DNA from: Palsa-1447 sp964509885
Lineage (GTDB): Bacteria > Verrucomicrobiota > Verrucomicrobiia > Opitutales > Opitutaceae
Length of the DNA stretch: 24,771 nt
NCBI GenBank assembly: GCA_964509885.1
Contig: CAZDZL010000050.1
Coordinates: 1 to 24,771 of the forward strand
Direction: 5' to 3'
The translations under genes were made by a program, and so were the position numbers. Of this stretch, positions 15,296 through 22,739 are shown one piece after another (positions within the stretch are counted from its first letter, which is position 1; the number at the start of each line of letters is the position of its first letter). Under the pieces are notes generated by a model, which worked only from the letters and a program-made list of their open reading frames with translations, was not told the origin of the DNA and did no database searches.

Positions 15296-15323
15296 TTTAA
15301 AGGCCGCATCGCCCCCCCGTCAA
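15296..15323 (-). promoter_or_regulatory. Predicted sigma-70-type promoter of the rpmF-plsX-fabH run
   Basis: On the minus strand, TTGACG (15323-15318) is followed by a 16-base spacer and TTTAAA (15301-15296). Transcription would start near 15289, about 20 bases before the rpmF ATG. The TTGAC plus G7-C signature also lies upstream of rpmJ. It stands in an AT-richer island within GC-rich DNA. Confidence 0.55.
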
Positions 15324-15372
15324 GCGCACACTCCACTACGCCAGACTTGTGCCCCCCGCAGGGTCGCGTACC

Positions 15373-15378
15373 AAGGAG
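15373..15378 (+). promoter_or_regulatory. Ribosome-binding site of uppP
   Basis: AAGGAG lies seven bases before the ATG at 15386 and fixes that start over the upstream in-frame start at 15347. It is one of the few strong Shine-Dalgarno sequences in the window. Confidence 0.7.
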
Positions 15379-15385
15379 CGACTCC

Positions 15386-16270
15386 ATGTCACCCACGACC
15401 CTCCAAATCATCATTCTGGCCATGATCCAGGGCGCCGCCGAGCTCCTTCCGGTCTCGAGTTCCGCCCACGTCATCGTCGCCGAGAAGCTCATGGGCCTCA
15501 CGCCCTCGAGCCCGGAAATGATGTTCCTGATGATCATGCTCCACACGGGGACAATGGCGGCTGTGATCGCTTACTTCTGGAAGTCATGGAAGGCCAGCTT
15601 CTTCCAAAACAGCGAGGCGAGGTCGAGCTCGATCTTCCGGATCGGCGTGGCCTCGGCGGTGACGGTCGTCCTCACGGTGCTCGTGAAGACGATCCTCGAG
15701 GCCACCGTCCTCAGGGGCCGCCCGGGCGCCGCGATCGAGGACCTTGCCGACAACCTGTACCTGATGGCGGCGAGCCTGGCCGTCGCCGGCATTCTCATTG
15801 TCTACGCGGGCCTCAGCTCCCCCGCGCCGACCGCGGTCGCCGTCGGCGGGTCGCCCGCCGATCCCATCCCGCCCGGCTCGGCGATCGCCGTCGGCGCGGT
15901 CCAGGGGCTCGCGCTCCCGTTCCGCGGGCTGTCCCGCTCGGGCTCGACGATCTCCGCCGGGATGCTCCTCGGGATCCCCAAGCGCGCCGCCGAGGAGTTC
16001 AGCTTCGCCCTCGCGGTCGTCATCACGCCGCCGATCCTCTTCCGCGAGTACGTGCGCTTCCACGCCTCCCGCGCCGCCTCCCAGGGCTCGGTGCATGTCG
16101 CGGCTCTCGTGGCGCCGGGCCTCATGGGGATGGTGTTCAGCTTCCTGGCCGGCCTCCTCGCCCTCAGGTGGCTCTCGGGCTGGCTCGAGAACGGGCGCTG
16201 GCACTACTTCGGCTTCTACTGCCTGGCCGCCGCCGCGGGCGTGTGCGCGCTCGCGCGCATGGGCTACTAG
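15386..16270 (+). CDS. uppP: Undecaprenyl-diphosphate phosphatase UppP/BacA
   Basis: This 294-residue membrane enzyme recycles undecaprenyl diphosphate to the monophosphate carrier for peptidoglycan and O-antigen synthesis. The two catalytic motifs are present: QGAAELLPVSSSAH (15-28), the (E/Q)GxxE type with Glu19, and GLSRSGSTISAGMLLG (about 190-205). In the second motif an Arg stands where Pro is usual before GxSRSG. Several hydrophobic spans follow, which fits the multi-span fold. The start is fixed by the AAGGAG site. It diverges from rpmF and is followed five bases later by trpD, probably on the same transcript. Loss of UppP changes bacitracin sensitivity in other bacteria. Confidence 0.93.
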   Translation: MSPTTLQIIILAMIQGAAELLPVSSSAHVIVAEKLMGLTPSSPEMMFLMIMLHTGTMAAVIAYFWKSWKASFFQNSEARSSSIFRIGVASAVTVVLTVLVKTILEATVLRGRPGAAIEDLADNLYLMAASLAVAGILIVYAGLSSPAPTAVAVGGSPADPIPPGSAIAVGAVQGLALPFRGLSRSGSTISAGMLLGIPKRAAEEFSFALAVVITPPILFREYVRFHASRAASQGSVHVAALVAPGLMGMVFSFLAGLLALRWLSGWLENGRWHYFGFYCLAAAAGVCALARMGY

Positions 16271-16275
16271 ATGCC

Positions 16276-17319
16276 ATGGATCTCCCCCAGCTCACGGGTT
16301 TCCTGGGCGCCGGGCGCCACCTGACCGCGGACGAGGTGCGCGCCGCCGCGGCCGCGCTGGCCGCCGAGGTGCCCCCCGACGAGGTGAAGGCCGCCTTCCT
16401 CTCCGCCCTCCAGGCGAAGGGCGAGACGGCGCAGGAGGTCGCGTGGCTCGCCCAGGCCTTCCGGGCGCTCGCGATCGACCCCGGCATGGCCGAGTGGGCG
16501 CCGAGGGCCGTCGACATAGTCGGGACCGGCGGCGACCACTCGGGCGGGTTCAACGTGTCGACGATGGCGACGCTCGTCGTGGCGTCGGCCGGCGTCCCGG
16601 TCATGAAGCACGGCAACCGGGGCATCACCTCAAAGTGCGGGAGCGCGGACCTGTTCGCGGCGCTGGGCGTCGACCTCGCCGCCCCCGCCGAGAAGCAGGC
16701 CCGCGCGATGGCCGAGCTCGGCTACGCGTTCTTCTTCGCGCCGAACTGGCACCCCGCGTTCCGGCGCATCGCCCCGGTGCGCAAGCTCCTCGCCGCCCGC
16801 GGCGAGCGCACGGTCTTCAACATCCTGGGGCCCCTGCTCAACCCCGGCAGGCCCGCGCACATCCTCCTCGGGGCCGCCACGCCCGAGCTGCTCGAGAGGC
16901 TTGCCGACGCGCTCGAGGCCCTCGACACGGCGGCCGGCCTCGCCGTGCATGGCGTGATCTCGCCGGGCAAGGGGATCGACGAGCTCACGTCGGCGACCGC
17001 CAACCTCGTGCGGGGGACGGGCCGACTGCGGTCGACCCGCGGGGAGTGGTCCCCGGAATCCCTCGGGCTCGTGCGCGCGCCCTTCGCCGACATCCTCGGC
17101 GGCGACCTGGCGGCCAACCTCGCGGTCGCGAACGCGCTCGCCGCGGGCGGCGGGCCCCGCGGGCTCGCCGACACCATCGCGCTCAACGCCGCCGCGGCGC
17201 TCTGGGTCGCGGGAGCGCGGCCGGACGTGCGCGGCGCGGTCGCCGAGGCCCGCGAGCTCCTCCTCGGCGGCGCCGTGGGGAGGAAGATCTCGGAAACGCG
17301 CGACTTCTACGCACAGTAG
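16276..17319 (+). CDS. trpD: Anthranilate phosphoribosyltransferase
   Basis: This 347-residue enzyme would join anthranilate to PRPP in tryptophan synthesis. Motifs are GTGGDHSGGFNVST (83-96), KHGNRGITSKCGSAD (111-125) and ILGPLLNPGRP (about 179-189). The usual GTGGDGxxTFNIST is modified in the middle (HSGG), but Asn93 and the ST pair remain. The family N-terminal helical domain (LTADEVRAAAAAL) is present. I start it at the ATG at 16276; the open frame extends far upstream through uppP and is not coding there. No other trp gene is in the window. The uppP stop lies five bases upstream and glmM starts ten bases downstream. A YbiB-like paralogue is the main alternative. Confidence 0.86.
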   Translation: MDLPQLTGFLGAGRHLTADEVRAAAAALAAEVPPDEVKAAFLSALQAKGETAQEVAWLAQAFRALAIDPGMAEWAPRAVDIVGTGGDHSGGFNVSTMATLVVASAGVPVMKHGNRGITSKCGSADLFAALGVDLAAPAEKQARAMAELGYAFFFAPNWHPAFRRIAPVRKLLAARGERTVFNILGPLLNPGRPAHILLGAATPELLERLADALEALDTAAGLAVHGVISPGKGIDELTSATANLVRGTGRLRSTRGEWSPESLGLVRAPFADILGGDLAANLAVANALAAGGGPRGLADTIALNAAAALWVAGARPDVRGAVAEARELLLGGAVGRKISETRDFYAQ

Positions 17320-17329
17320 CGCCCCAGGC

Positions 17330-18667
17330 ATGCAACGCATCTACTTCGGAACGGACGGGGTCCGCGGCCCCTACGGCGGCCCGGTGGTGAACGAGGCCTT
17401 CTTCGCCAGGCTCGGCGCGGCCGCGGCCCGCTGGCTCGCGTCGAGGGGCGTCGCGTCCGGGAAGGTCGTCATCGGGCGCGACACGAGGGCGTCCGGGGCG
17501 GCGCTCGAGCGCGCTCTCGGCGCGGGGCTCCGCGGGGGCGGAGCGCGGCCGGTCTCGCTCGGGATCGTCCCGACTCCCGCGGTCTCGCTCGCGGCCAGCC
17601 TCGGCGGGGCGGCCCTCGGGGCCGTGATCACGGCCTCGCACAACCCGGCCGCGGACAACGGCGTTAAGTTCTTCGGGCCCGACGGGGCCAAGCTGTCCGA
17701 CGCGGACGAGGCCGCGATCGAGGCGCTCCTCGGGCCGCCCGCGGCGGCCCCAGTCGAGGCGGACCTTCCCGGGGAGGCGGTCCTTGAGACCTACATCGAG
17801 CGCGCCTCGACGATCCTGCCCGCCGGCGCGCTCCTCGGCTGGAGGATCGCGCTTGACACCGCGAACGGCGCGACCTGCGCGTCCAGCCCATCGGTCTTCC
17901 AGGCGCTCGGAGCCGAGATTTCGGGCATCGGCGACCGGCCGGACGGGCGCAACATCAACGAGGGCGTCGGCAGCGAGCACCCCGAGGCGCTCTCCAAATT
18001 GGTCCTCGCGAGCGGGGCGCGCCTCGGCGTGGCCCACGACGGCGACGGCGACCGCTGCCTGCTCTGCGACGAGCTCGGGGTCGTCCTGGACGGCGACGAG
18101 GTCCTCGCGATCCTGGCGACGCACGCGCTCGCAAAGGGGACGCTGGCCCGGGGCATCCTCGTCGTCACGGTCCAGAGCAACCTCGGCCTGGACCGCGCCG
18201 TCACCTCGGCCGGCGGCCGGGTCGTTCGGACCGCGGTCGGCGACCGCTACGTCGCCGAGGGGATGCGCGCCGAGGGCGCGCGGCTCGGCGGCGAGTCCTC
18301 GGGGCACATCGTCTTCCTCGACCTCGGGCCGACGGGCGACGGCCTGAGCGCCGCCCTCAGGGTCGCCGGCGTCATGGCCGAGACCGGGCGCCCGCTCTCG
18401 GAGCTGCGGAAGGTCCTCGTCAGGTTCCCGCAGCTATCCGCGGCGCTTCGGGTTCGCGAGAAGAAGCCCCTGGACTCCCTGCCCGGCCTCAGCGGCGCGG
18501 TGCGCGACCTGGAGCGCGAGCTCGGCGCGTCGGGCCGTGTCCTCGTGCGCTACTCGGGTACGGAGCCGAAGCTGCGGCTGCTCGTGGAGGGCCCCACCGA
18601 GAGGGTCGTGCGCTCCGGGATCGAGCGCCTGGGCGCGGCAGCCCGGGCGGAGCTCGACGTGCTCTAG
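17330..18667 (+). CDS. glmM: Phosphoglucosamine mutase
   Basis: This 445-residue cytosolic enzyme converts glucosamine 6-phosphate to glucosamine 1-phosphate, the precursor of UDP-GlcNAc for peptidoglycan and LPS. The N-terminal motif is YFGTDGVRG (5-13), the phosphoserine loop is TASHNP (101-106, Ser103), the metal loop is DGDGDR (237-242), the sugar-binding loop is GGESSGHI (320-327), and the phosphate-binding loop is RYSGTEP (407-413). The TASHNP and GGESSGHI forms fit GlmM; the GESSGHI loop is shared with it rather than with phosphomannomutases. Length is normal. It follows trpD by ten bases and precedes an exported deaminase by 51 bases. Confidence 0.95.
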   Translation: MQRIYFGTDGVRGPYGGPVVNEAFFARLGAAAARWLASRGVASGKVVIGRDTRASGAALERALGAGLRGGGARPVSLGIVPTPAVSLAASLGGAALGAVITASHNPAADNGVKFFGPDGAKLSDADEAAIEALLGPPAAAPVEADLPGEAVLETYIERASTILPAGALLGWRIALDTANGATCASSPSVFQALGAEISGIGDRPDGRNINEGVGSEHPEALSKLVLASGARLGVAHDGDGDRCLLCDELGVVLDGDEVLAILATHALAKGTLARGILVVTVQSNLGLDRAVTSAGGRVVRTAVGDRYVAEGMRAEGARLGGESSGHIVFLDLGPTGDGLSAALRVAGVMAETGRPLSELRKVLVRFPQLSAALRVREKKPLDSLPGLSGAVRDLERELGASGRVLVRYSGTEPKLRLLVEGPTERVVRSGIERLGAAARAELDVL

Positions 18668-18718
18668 CGGTGGACGAAGTTGGCTTGCACGGCCCCCGCG
18701 CCGGCGATTGCGTGGCGC

Positions 18719-20152
18719 ATGCTCCCACGGAAAACGGCGCGGGCGGGGATTCTCGCCCTCATGCTCACGGCGGCGCTGGCCGCGCGGGCCTCGGACTTCG
18801 GCCCGCGCTTCGACGAAATCGTCTCGCGGGCGACACCGCCGCAGCTGTACGCGCTCCTCTACGACATGCCGAAGGGGGGAGACCTCCACAACCACGCCGG
18901 CGGCGCGAACCGTCCGGAGTGGCTCTATGAGATCTGCTGCGATCCCGCGAGGAACGGGGGCGAGACGTTCTACGCGCGCGCACGCTTCGCGGGAGGGGTC
19001 GCCGACGTGCCCGCACCCGCCCGCTACCGGACGATCCGCAGGGCGACCTACGACGCGCTTTCCCAGGACCTGAAGGCGGAGTACGTGCCCCTGGCGTCGA
19101 TGACGGGCGAGGAGAGGGCCGCGTGGATGGCCAGCCAGCGCCTCGACGGGACGGGCAACGGCAGGACCGAGTTCTTCTCGAACATCTGGCCCCGGCTCGG
19201 CCAGGTGGAGACGAGCCTGCCGGTCTGCGCCGAGCTCCTCGTCGCGAACATGAGGGCGTTCGGCGCGGAGCACCTGGCCTACCTGGAGACCCAGTTCGGG
19301 GTCGAGGGCATGGTGGACAATGACGGGAGCGTGATTCCCGACGAGGAGGCCGTGGCCTACGTGAAGGCGAGGCTGGCCCGGCCGGACGCCGTGGCGACGG
19401 GGGTGACCGTGCGGTTCGTGCGCACCATCCTTCGGTTCACCCCGGACGCGGAGGCGCGCCTGGAGAGGGCCTACGGCTTCGTGGACGCCCACAGGGACAT
19501 GTGGGTCGGCCTCAACATGGCGGGGATCGAGGAGAACCCCGAAGGCCCGCCGTCAAGGTTCCTCGCCACGTTCCGCAAGATGCGCGCGCGCTACCCGGCG
19601 CTGGCCCTCACGATCCACGCGGGGGAGATGGACGGCGCGGACAGGCACGTGCGCGACACGCTGCTCCTGGGGGCCTCGAGGATCGGCCATGGCGTCAACC
19701 TGATCAAGGACCCCGACACGCTCCTCCTCCTGCAGCAGACGCGGCGGGTCCTGGTCGAGATCAACCTGATCTCCAACAGGCTCCTCGGATACGTCCCCGA
19801 CCTTTCGATGCACCCGTTCCCTGAGTACCTTCGCACGGGCGTCCCCGTCTGCCTCAACACGGACGACCGCGGGATGTGGGATTCCAACATGACGGACGAG
19901 TACTACACGGCGGTCACGCTCTTCCACCTCTCCTGGGGCGAGATCCTGGCCATGGGGCGCGACTCGATCGCCCGCTCGTTCGTCCAGCCGGAGGCGAAGG
20001 CGGCGCTCCTTGGGCGCTTCAATTCGGACATCGCGGCGTTCGAGGCCCGCTACGGCGCGCCGCCCCTCGCGGCGGCGCTGGGCGCGCTCGCCTCGGTGAA
20101 GCCCGTGACCTACGGCTACGCGCGGCGCACCTGGGGCTTCGACTTCAACTGA
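18719..20152 (+). CDS. Exported adenosine deaminase family (ADGF-like) enzyme
   Basis: This 477-residue protein carries a signal peptide (MLPRKTARAGILALMLTAALAARA, cut near residue 24), which puts the enzyme in the periplasm or outside. The metal-dependent deaminase fold is shown by KGGDLHNHAGG (52-62, His57 and His59), HAGEMDG (300-306, Glu303), RIGHGVNLI (321-329, His324) and LNTDDRGMW (379-387, Asp382 and Asp383). This set matches ADA/ADGF enzymes, which deaminate adenosine or deoxyadenosine to inosine. A long insert between residues 60 and 290 resembles the ADGF type more than the short cytosolic ADA. The open frame starts at a TTG at 18680, but the ATG at 18719 gives the cleaner signal peptide. 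Its end overlaps the convergent EamA gene by eight bases. Confidence 0.85.
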   Translation: MLPRKTARAGILALMLTAALAARASDFGPRFDEIVSRATPPQLYALLYDMPKGGDLHNHAGGANRPEWLYEICCDPARNGGETFYARARFAGGVADVPAPARYRTIRRATYDALSQDLKAEYVPLASMTGEERAAWMASQRLDGTGNGRTEFFSNIWPRLGQVETSLPVCAELLVANMRAFGAEHLAYLETQFGVEGMVDNDGSVIPDEEAVAYVKARLARPDAVATGVTVRFVRTILRFTPDAEARLERAYGFVDAHRDMWVGLNMAGIEENPEGPPSRFLATFRKMRARYPALALTIHAGEMDGADRHVRDTLLLGASRIGHGVNLIKDPDTLLLLQQTRRVLVEINLISNRLLGYVPDLSMHPFPEYLRTGVPVCLNTDDRGMWDSNMTDEYYTAVTLFHLSWGEILAMGRDSIARSFVQPEAKAALLGRFNSDIAAFEARYGAPPLAAALGALASVKPVTYGYARRTWGFDFN

Positions 20153-21002
20153 CGGCCGGCTCCGGCCGGCCCCCGGCGGCCCAGACCCCGAGGGCCATGA
20201 GCGCGCCGCCCGCGACGAGGCGGCCGAGGTCGGCGTGCTCCCCGAAGAAGAGGATCGAGACCACGATGCCGAGCGGGATCTTCGCGTTGTTGAACGCGGC
20301 GAGGACGCCCGCGTTGACCCGCGTCGCCCCGACGTTCCACAGGAAGAAGCCGAGGCCCGACGCGACGGCGCCCAGGTAGGCGATCGTCAGCCACTGGGCT
20401 CCCGTCGGGGCGAACCTGTGCCAGTCGGTCGTCACGAGGGAGACGGCGAGCGTGAGGGCGAGCGCGCCCGCATAGGTGACCGCGAAGACCGAGGCGTCGC
20501 TCCTGTCCACAGGAAGGCGCGAGCGCTCGCGCCTCCACGCCACCTGGCCGCAGGCGAAGCAGACATTGGAGAGCTGCATGAGGACGAACCCGCCGATGAC
20601 GCCCGTGTCGCCGATCGACTTCCAGAGGACCACGCCCGCGCCCGCGACCGAGAGGGCGGCGGCCGCCAGGAAGCGCATCCGCCAGCGCCGCGCGAGCGTC
20701 GCGTCGGCGAGCGCCACGAAGATCGGGGTCGTTATCGTGAAGAGCGCGATCTCGTAGGCGTGGAGGTGGGCGTAGGCCCGCAGGTAGAGGAGGTAGACGG
20801 CGCCGAACTGGACGGCGCCGATCACCGCGAGCGTGGCCAGGTGCCGGGCCCCCAGGCGCGCCGCGCGCAGGAACGGGATGAAGACGGCGAGCGAGACCGC
20901 GAGCCGGACCGTGCCGATCGCGGTTGGGTCGAGGCCGGCGAGGCCCTTCACGAGCCCGAACGAGAAGGCCCAGATGAATGAGACGATGAGGAGGAGGAGC
21001 AT
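20145..21002 (-). CDS. EamA/DMT-superfamily transporter
   Basis: This 285-residue integral membrane protein has about ten hydrophobic spans in two repeats. The first begins LLLLIVSFIWAFSFGLVKG and the second near residue 145. The short motif SNVCFACGQVAWRR (about 150-163) and the closing KIPLGIVVSILFFGEH (about 243-258) are typical of EamA (drug/metabolite transporter) proteins. The family usually exports metabolites or amino acids; the substrate cannot be read here. It starts 24 bases after the ABC permease gene on the minus strand and is probably co-transcribed with it. Its stop codon overlaps the convergent deaminase gene (20145-20152). Confidence 0.85.
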   Translation of the reverse strand: MLLLLIVSFIWAFSFGLVKGLAGLDPTAIGTVRLAVSLAVFIPFLRAARLGARHLATLAVIGAVQFGAVYLLYLRAYAHLHAYEIALFTITTPIFVALADATLARRWRMRFLAAAALSVAGAGVVLWKSIGDTGVIGGFVLMQLSNVCFACGQVAWRRERSRLPVDRSDASVFAVTYAGALALTLAVSLVTTDWHRFAPTGAQWLTIAYLGAVASGLGFFLWNVGATRVNAGVLAAFNNAKIPLGIVVSILFFGEHADLGRLVAGGALMALGVWAAGGRPEPAVS

Positions 21003-21026
21003 CCTTGGGGTACGCCGGGGGCGCGC

Positions 21027-22721
21027 TCAGACCCTGAAGATGGCGCCGAGGCGCTTGCCGAGGAGCATGCTGACGCCGGCGACCATGGTCCCCAGGAAGA
21101 CCATGGCCCAGACCCCGAGGGCGCACGCCAGGAACTTTCCGTCGCCCAGGAGCTGGAAGAGCTCGAGGATGGCCTTTGTGATCGGGAAATAGGCCATCTT
21201 CTGGGCGAGAATGATGGAGTCGCTGACCTCGAGCATGGCGAAGGCGAAGGCGAGGAGGGCACCGGCCATCAGGTTCGCAGCGATGAGCGGGAGCGTCACC
21301 TTCAGCATCGCCCTGAAGGGCGGGCATCCGAGGTTCTCCGCGGCCTCCTCGAGCGTCACGCTCGTCTGCTCGAAGCCCGCCGCGGCGGAGCGCACCACGT
21401 AGGGCAGCCGCCTCAGCGAGTAGGCGATGATGAGGAGCACCGTGGGGTTCGCGACGGGGTCGATGAAATGGAAGAAGCGGCCCTTCTGCGACATCGCGAG
21501 GTAGCCGAACGCGAGGACGATCCCCGGCACGGCCAGGGGGAGCATCGAGAGGAAGTCGAGCACGTGGCGCCCCGCCATCCGCGTGCGCACGACGACGTAG
21601 GCGATGGCGACGCCCAGGAACACGTCGATCACGGTCGAGCAGCTCGCGTACTTCAGGCTGTTGGCGATGGCCGGGACAGTGAGCTCGTGGCCCACGGCCG
21701 CCCGGTAGTTGCCGAGCGTGAGGCCCCGCGGCAGCAGGCTGGCGTACCAGTCCTTGGACGAGGCGATCAGGACGACGCCCAGGTGGGGGAGGACGGCGAC
21801 AAAGGTGACCGCGCAGAAGGCGGCCGTGCAGAGCCAGGCCTTCGGCGCCGGCAGGGCCTTCGGCCCGCCGGACGAGGTCGCCTTGGCCATCATCGCGTGC
21901 CCCGAGCGCCCGAAGATCCCCTTGCCGACCCCGTAGATGAGGACGGAGCTCGCGAGCATGACGGCGACGATCGTGTAGGGGAGCGGGTTGCCGCCGATGT
22001 CCTTCAGGCCGTAGAAGACCTGGACGCTCATGACCCTCGAGTAGTCGAAGATGAGGGGCGTCCCGAGCTCCGTGAAGACCCAGATGAAGACGATGGTGCA
22101 GCCGGCGAAGAGCCCCGGATGGATGAGGGGCAGCGTGATCTTCCAGAACCGGCGCAGGCCGGTGCAGCCCAGGTTCTGCGCCGCCTCCTCCATCGCGGGG
22201 TCGACGTTCGCGAGCGCGGCGACGGCGTTCAGGTAGATGATGGGGTAGAGGGAGAGCGCCTCGACGACCGCTATTCCCCAGAACTGGTTCGCCGCGAACC
22301 AGTCGAACGTCCAGCCGTGGGGCCGAAGGCCGAGGTCGATGATCAGGGCGTTGGCGGCGCCGTACTGCCCGAAGATCTGCTTGATTCCGATGGCGCCGAC
22401 GAAGGGGGGCAGGATCATCGGCACGAGGACCGCCGAGTTGAGGAATCCCTTCATCGGGAAGAGGAACCGGTCGGAGATGACGGCGAGCGGCAGCGCGATG
22501 AGGAGCGCCAGCGTCGTCCCCGCGCACGCCAGGAGGAACGAATTCCTGAGGTCGACGAGGTAGAGCGGGTCGGTGAGCAGCGTCCTCAGGTACGCGAAGG
22601 TGACCCTGCCGTCCGCGTCGATGAAACCACCCTTGAGGATCTGAAGGACGGGCCACAGGAAGAACACCGCGAAGAACGCGGCCGTGAAGAGGAAGACGAT
22701 CCGGGCCGAGGTCCTGGACAT
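21027..22721 (-). CDS. Fused two-domain ABC transporter permease (FbpB/ThiP-like)
   Basis: This 564-residue integral membrane protein joins two permease domains in one chain. Each has an EAA loop that would dock the ATPase: EEAAQNLGCTGLRRFWKITL (178-197) and EEAAENLGCPPFRAMLKVTL (458-477). A linker of about 20 residues around 275-295 (GRSGHAMMAKATSSGGPK) separates the halves. This is the FbpB/ThiP-type architecture used for iron, thiamine, sugar-phosphate and related solutes. No ATPase or binding-protein gene adjoins; the likely partners are at 6591-9273, about 12 kb away. The ATG at 22721 has a strong Shine-Dalgarno sequence. It lies 18 bases after the purine permease gene and 24 bases before the EamA gene. 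Confidence 0.92.
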   Translation of the reverse strand: MSRTSARIVFLFTAAFFAVFFLWPVLQILKGGFIDADGRVTFAYLRTLLTDPLYLVDLRNSFLLACAGTTLALLIALPLAVISDRFLFPMKGFLNSAVLVPMILPPFVGAIGIKQIFGQYGAANALIIDLGLRPHGWTFDWFAANQFWGIAVVEALSLYPIIYLNAVAALANVDPAMEEAAQNLGCTGLRRFWKITLPLIHPGLFAGCTIVFIWVFTELGTPLIFDYSRVMSVQVFYGLKDIGGNPLPYTIVAVMLASSVLIYGVGKGIFGRSGHAMMAKATSSGGPKALPAPKAWLCTAAFCAVTFVAVLPHLGVVLIASSKDWYASLLPRGLTLGNYRAAVGHELTVPAIANSLKYASCSTVIDVFLGVAIAYVVVRTRMAGRHVLDFLSMLPLAVPGIVLAFGYLAMSQKGRFFHFIDPVANPTVLLIIAYSLRRLPYVVRSAAAGFEQTSVTLEEAAENLGCPPFRAMLKVTLPLIAANLMAGALLAFAFAMLEVSDSIILAQKMAYFPITKAILELFQLLGDGKFLACALGVWAMVFLGTMVAGVSMLLGKRLGAIFRV

Positions 22722-22726
22722 GGCGC

Positions 22727-22735
22727 CTCTCCTCC
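22727..22735 (-). promoter_or_regulatory. Strong ribosome-binding site of the ABC permease
   Basis: On the minus strand GGAGGAGAG (22735-22727) lies five bases before the permease ATG at 22721. It is among the strongest Shine-Dalgarno matches in the window and confirms the start. Confidence 0.65.
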
Positions 22736-22739
22736 CGGC

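Larger units (their letters stand above)
15271..15385. other. Divergent intergenic region rpmF/uppP
   Basis: These 115 bases hold the rpmF promoter. They also contain an imperfect palindrome, TTAAAGGTTGACCGTTTAA (15282-15300), with 5-bp TTAAA/TTTAA arms that overlap the rpmF -10 element and could be an operator. I see no convincing plus-strand promoter for uppP. Confidence 0.35.

Noticed and set aside
15349..16275. N-terminal extension of the trpD frame through uppP
   Set aside because: It is out of frame with uppP and gives an Arg/Gly/Pro-rich string; TrpD begins at 16276.
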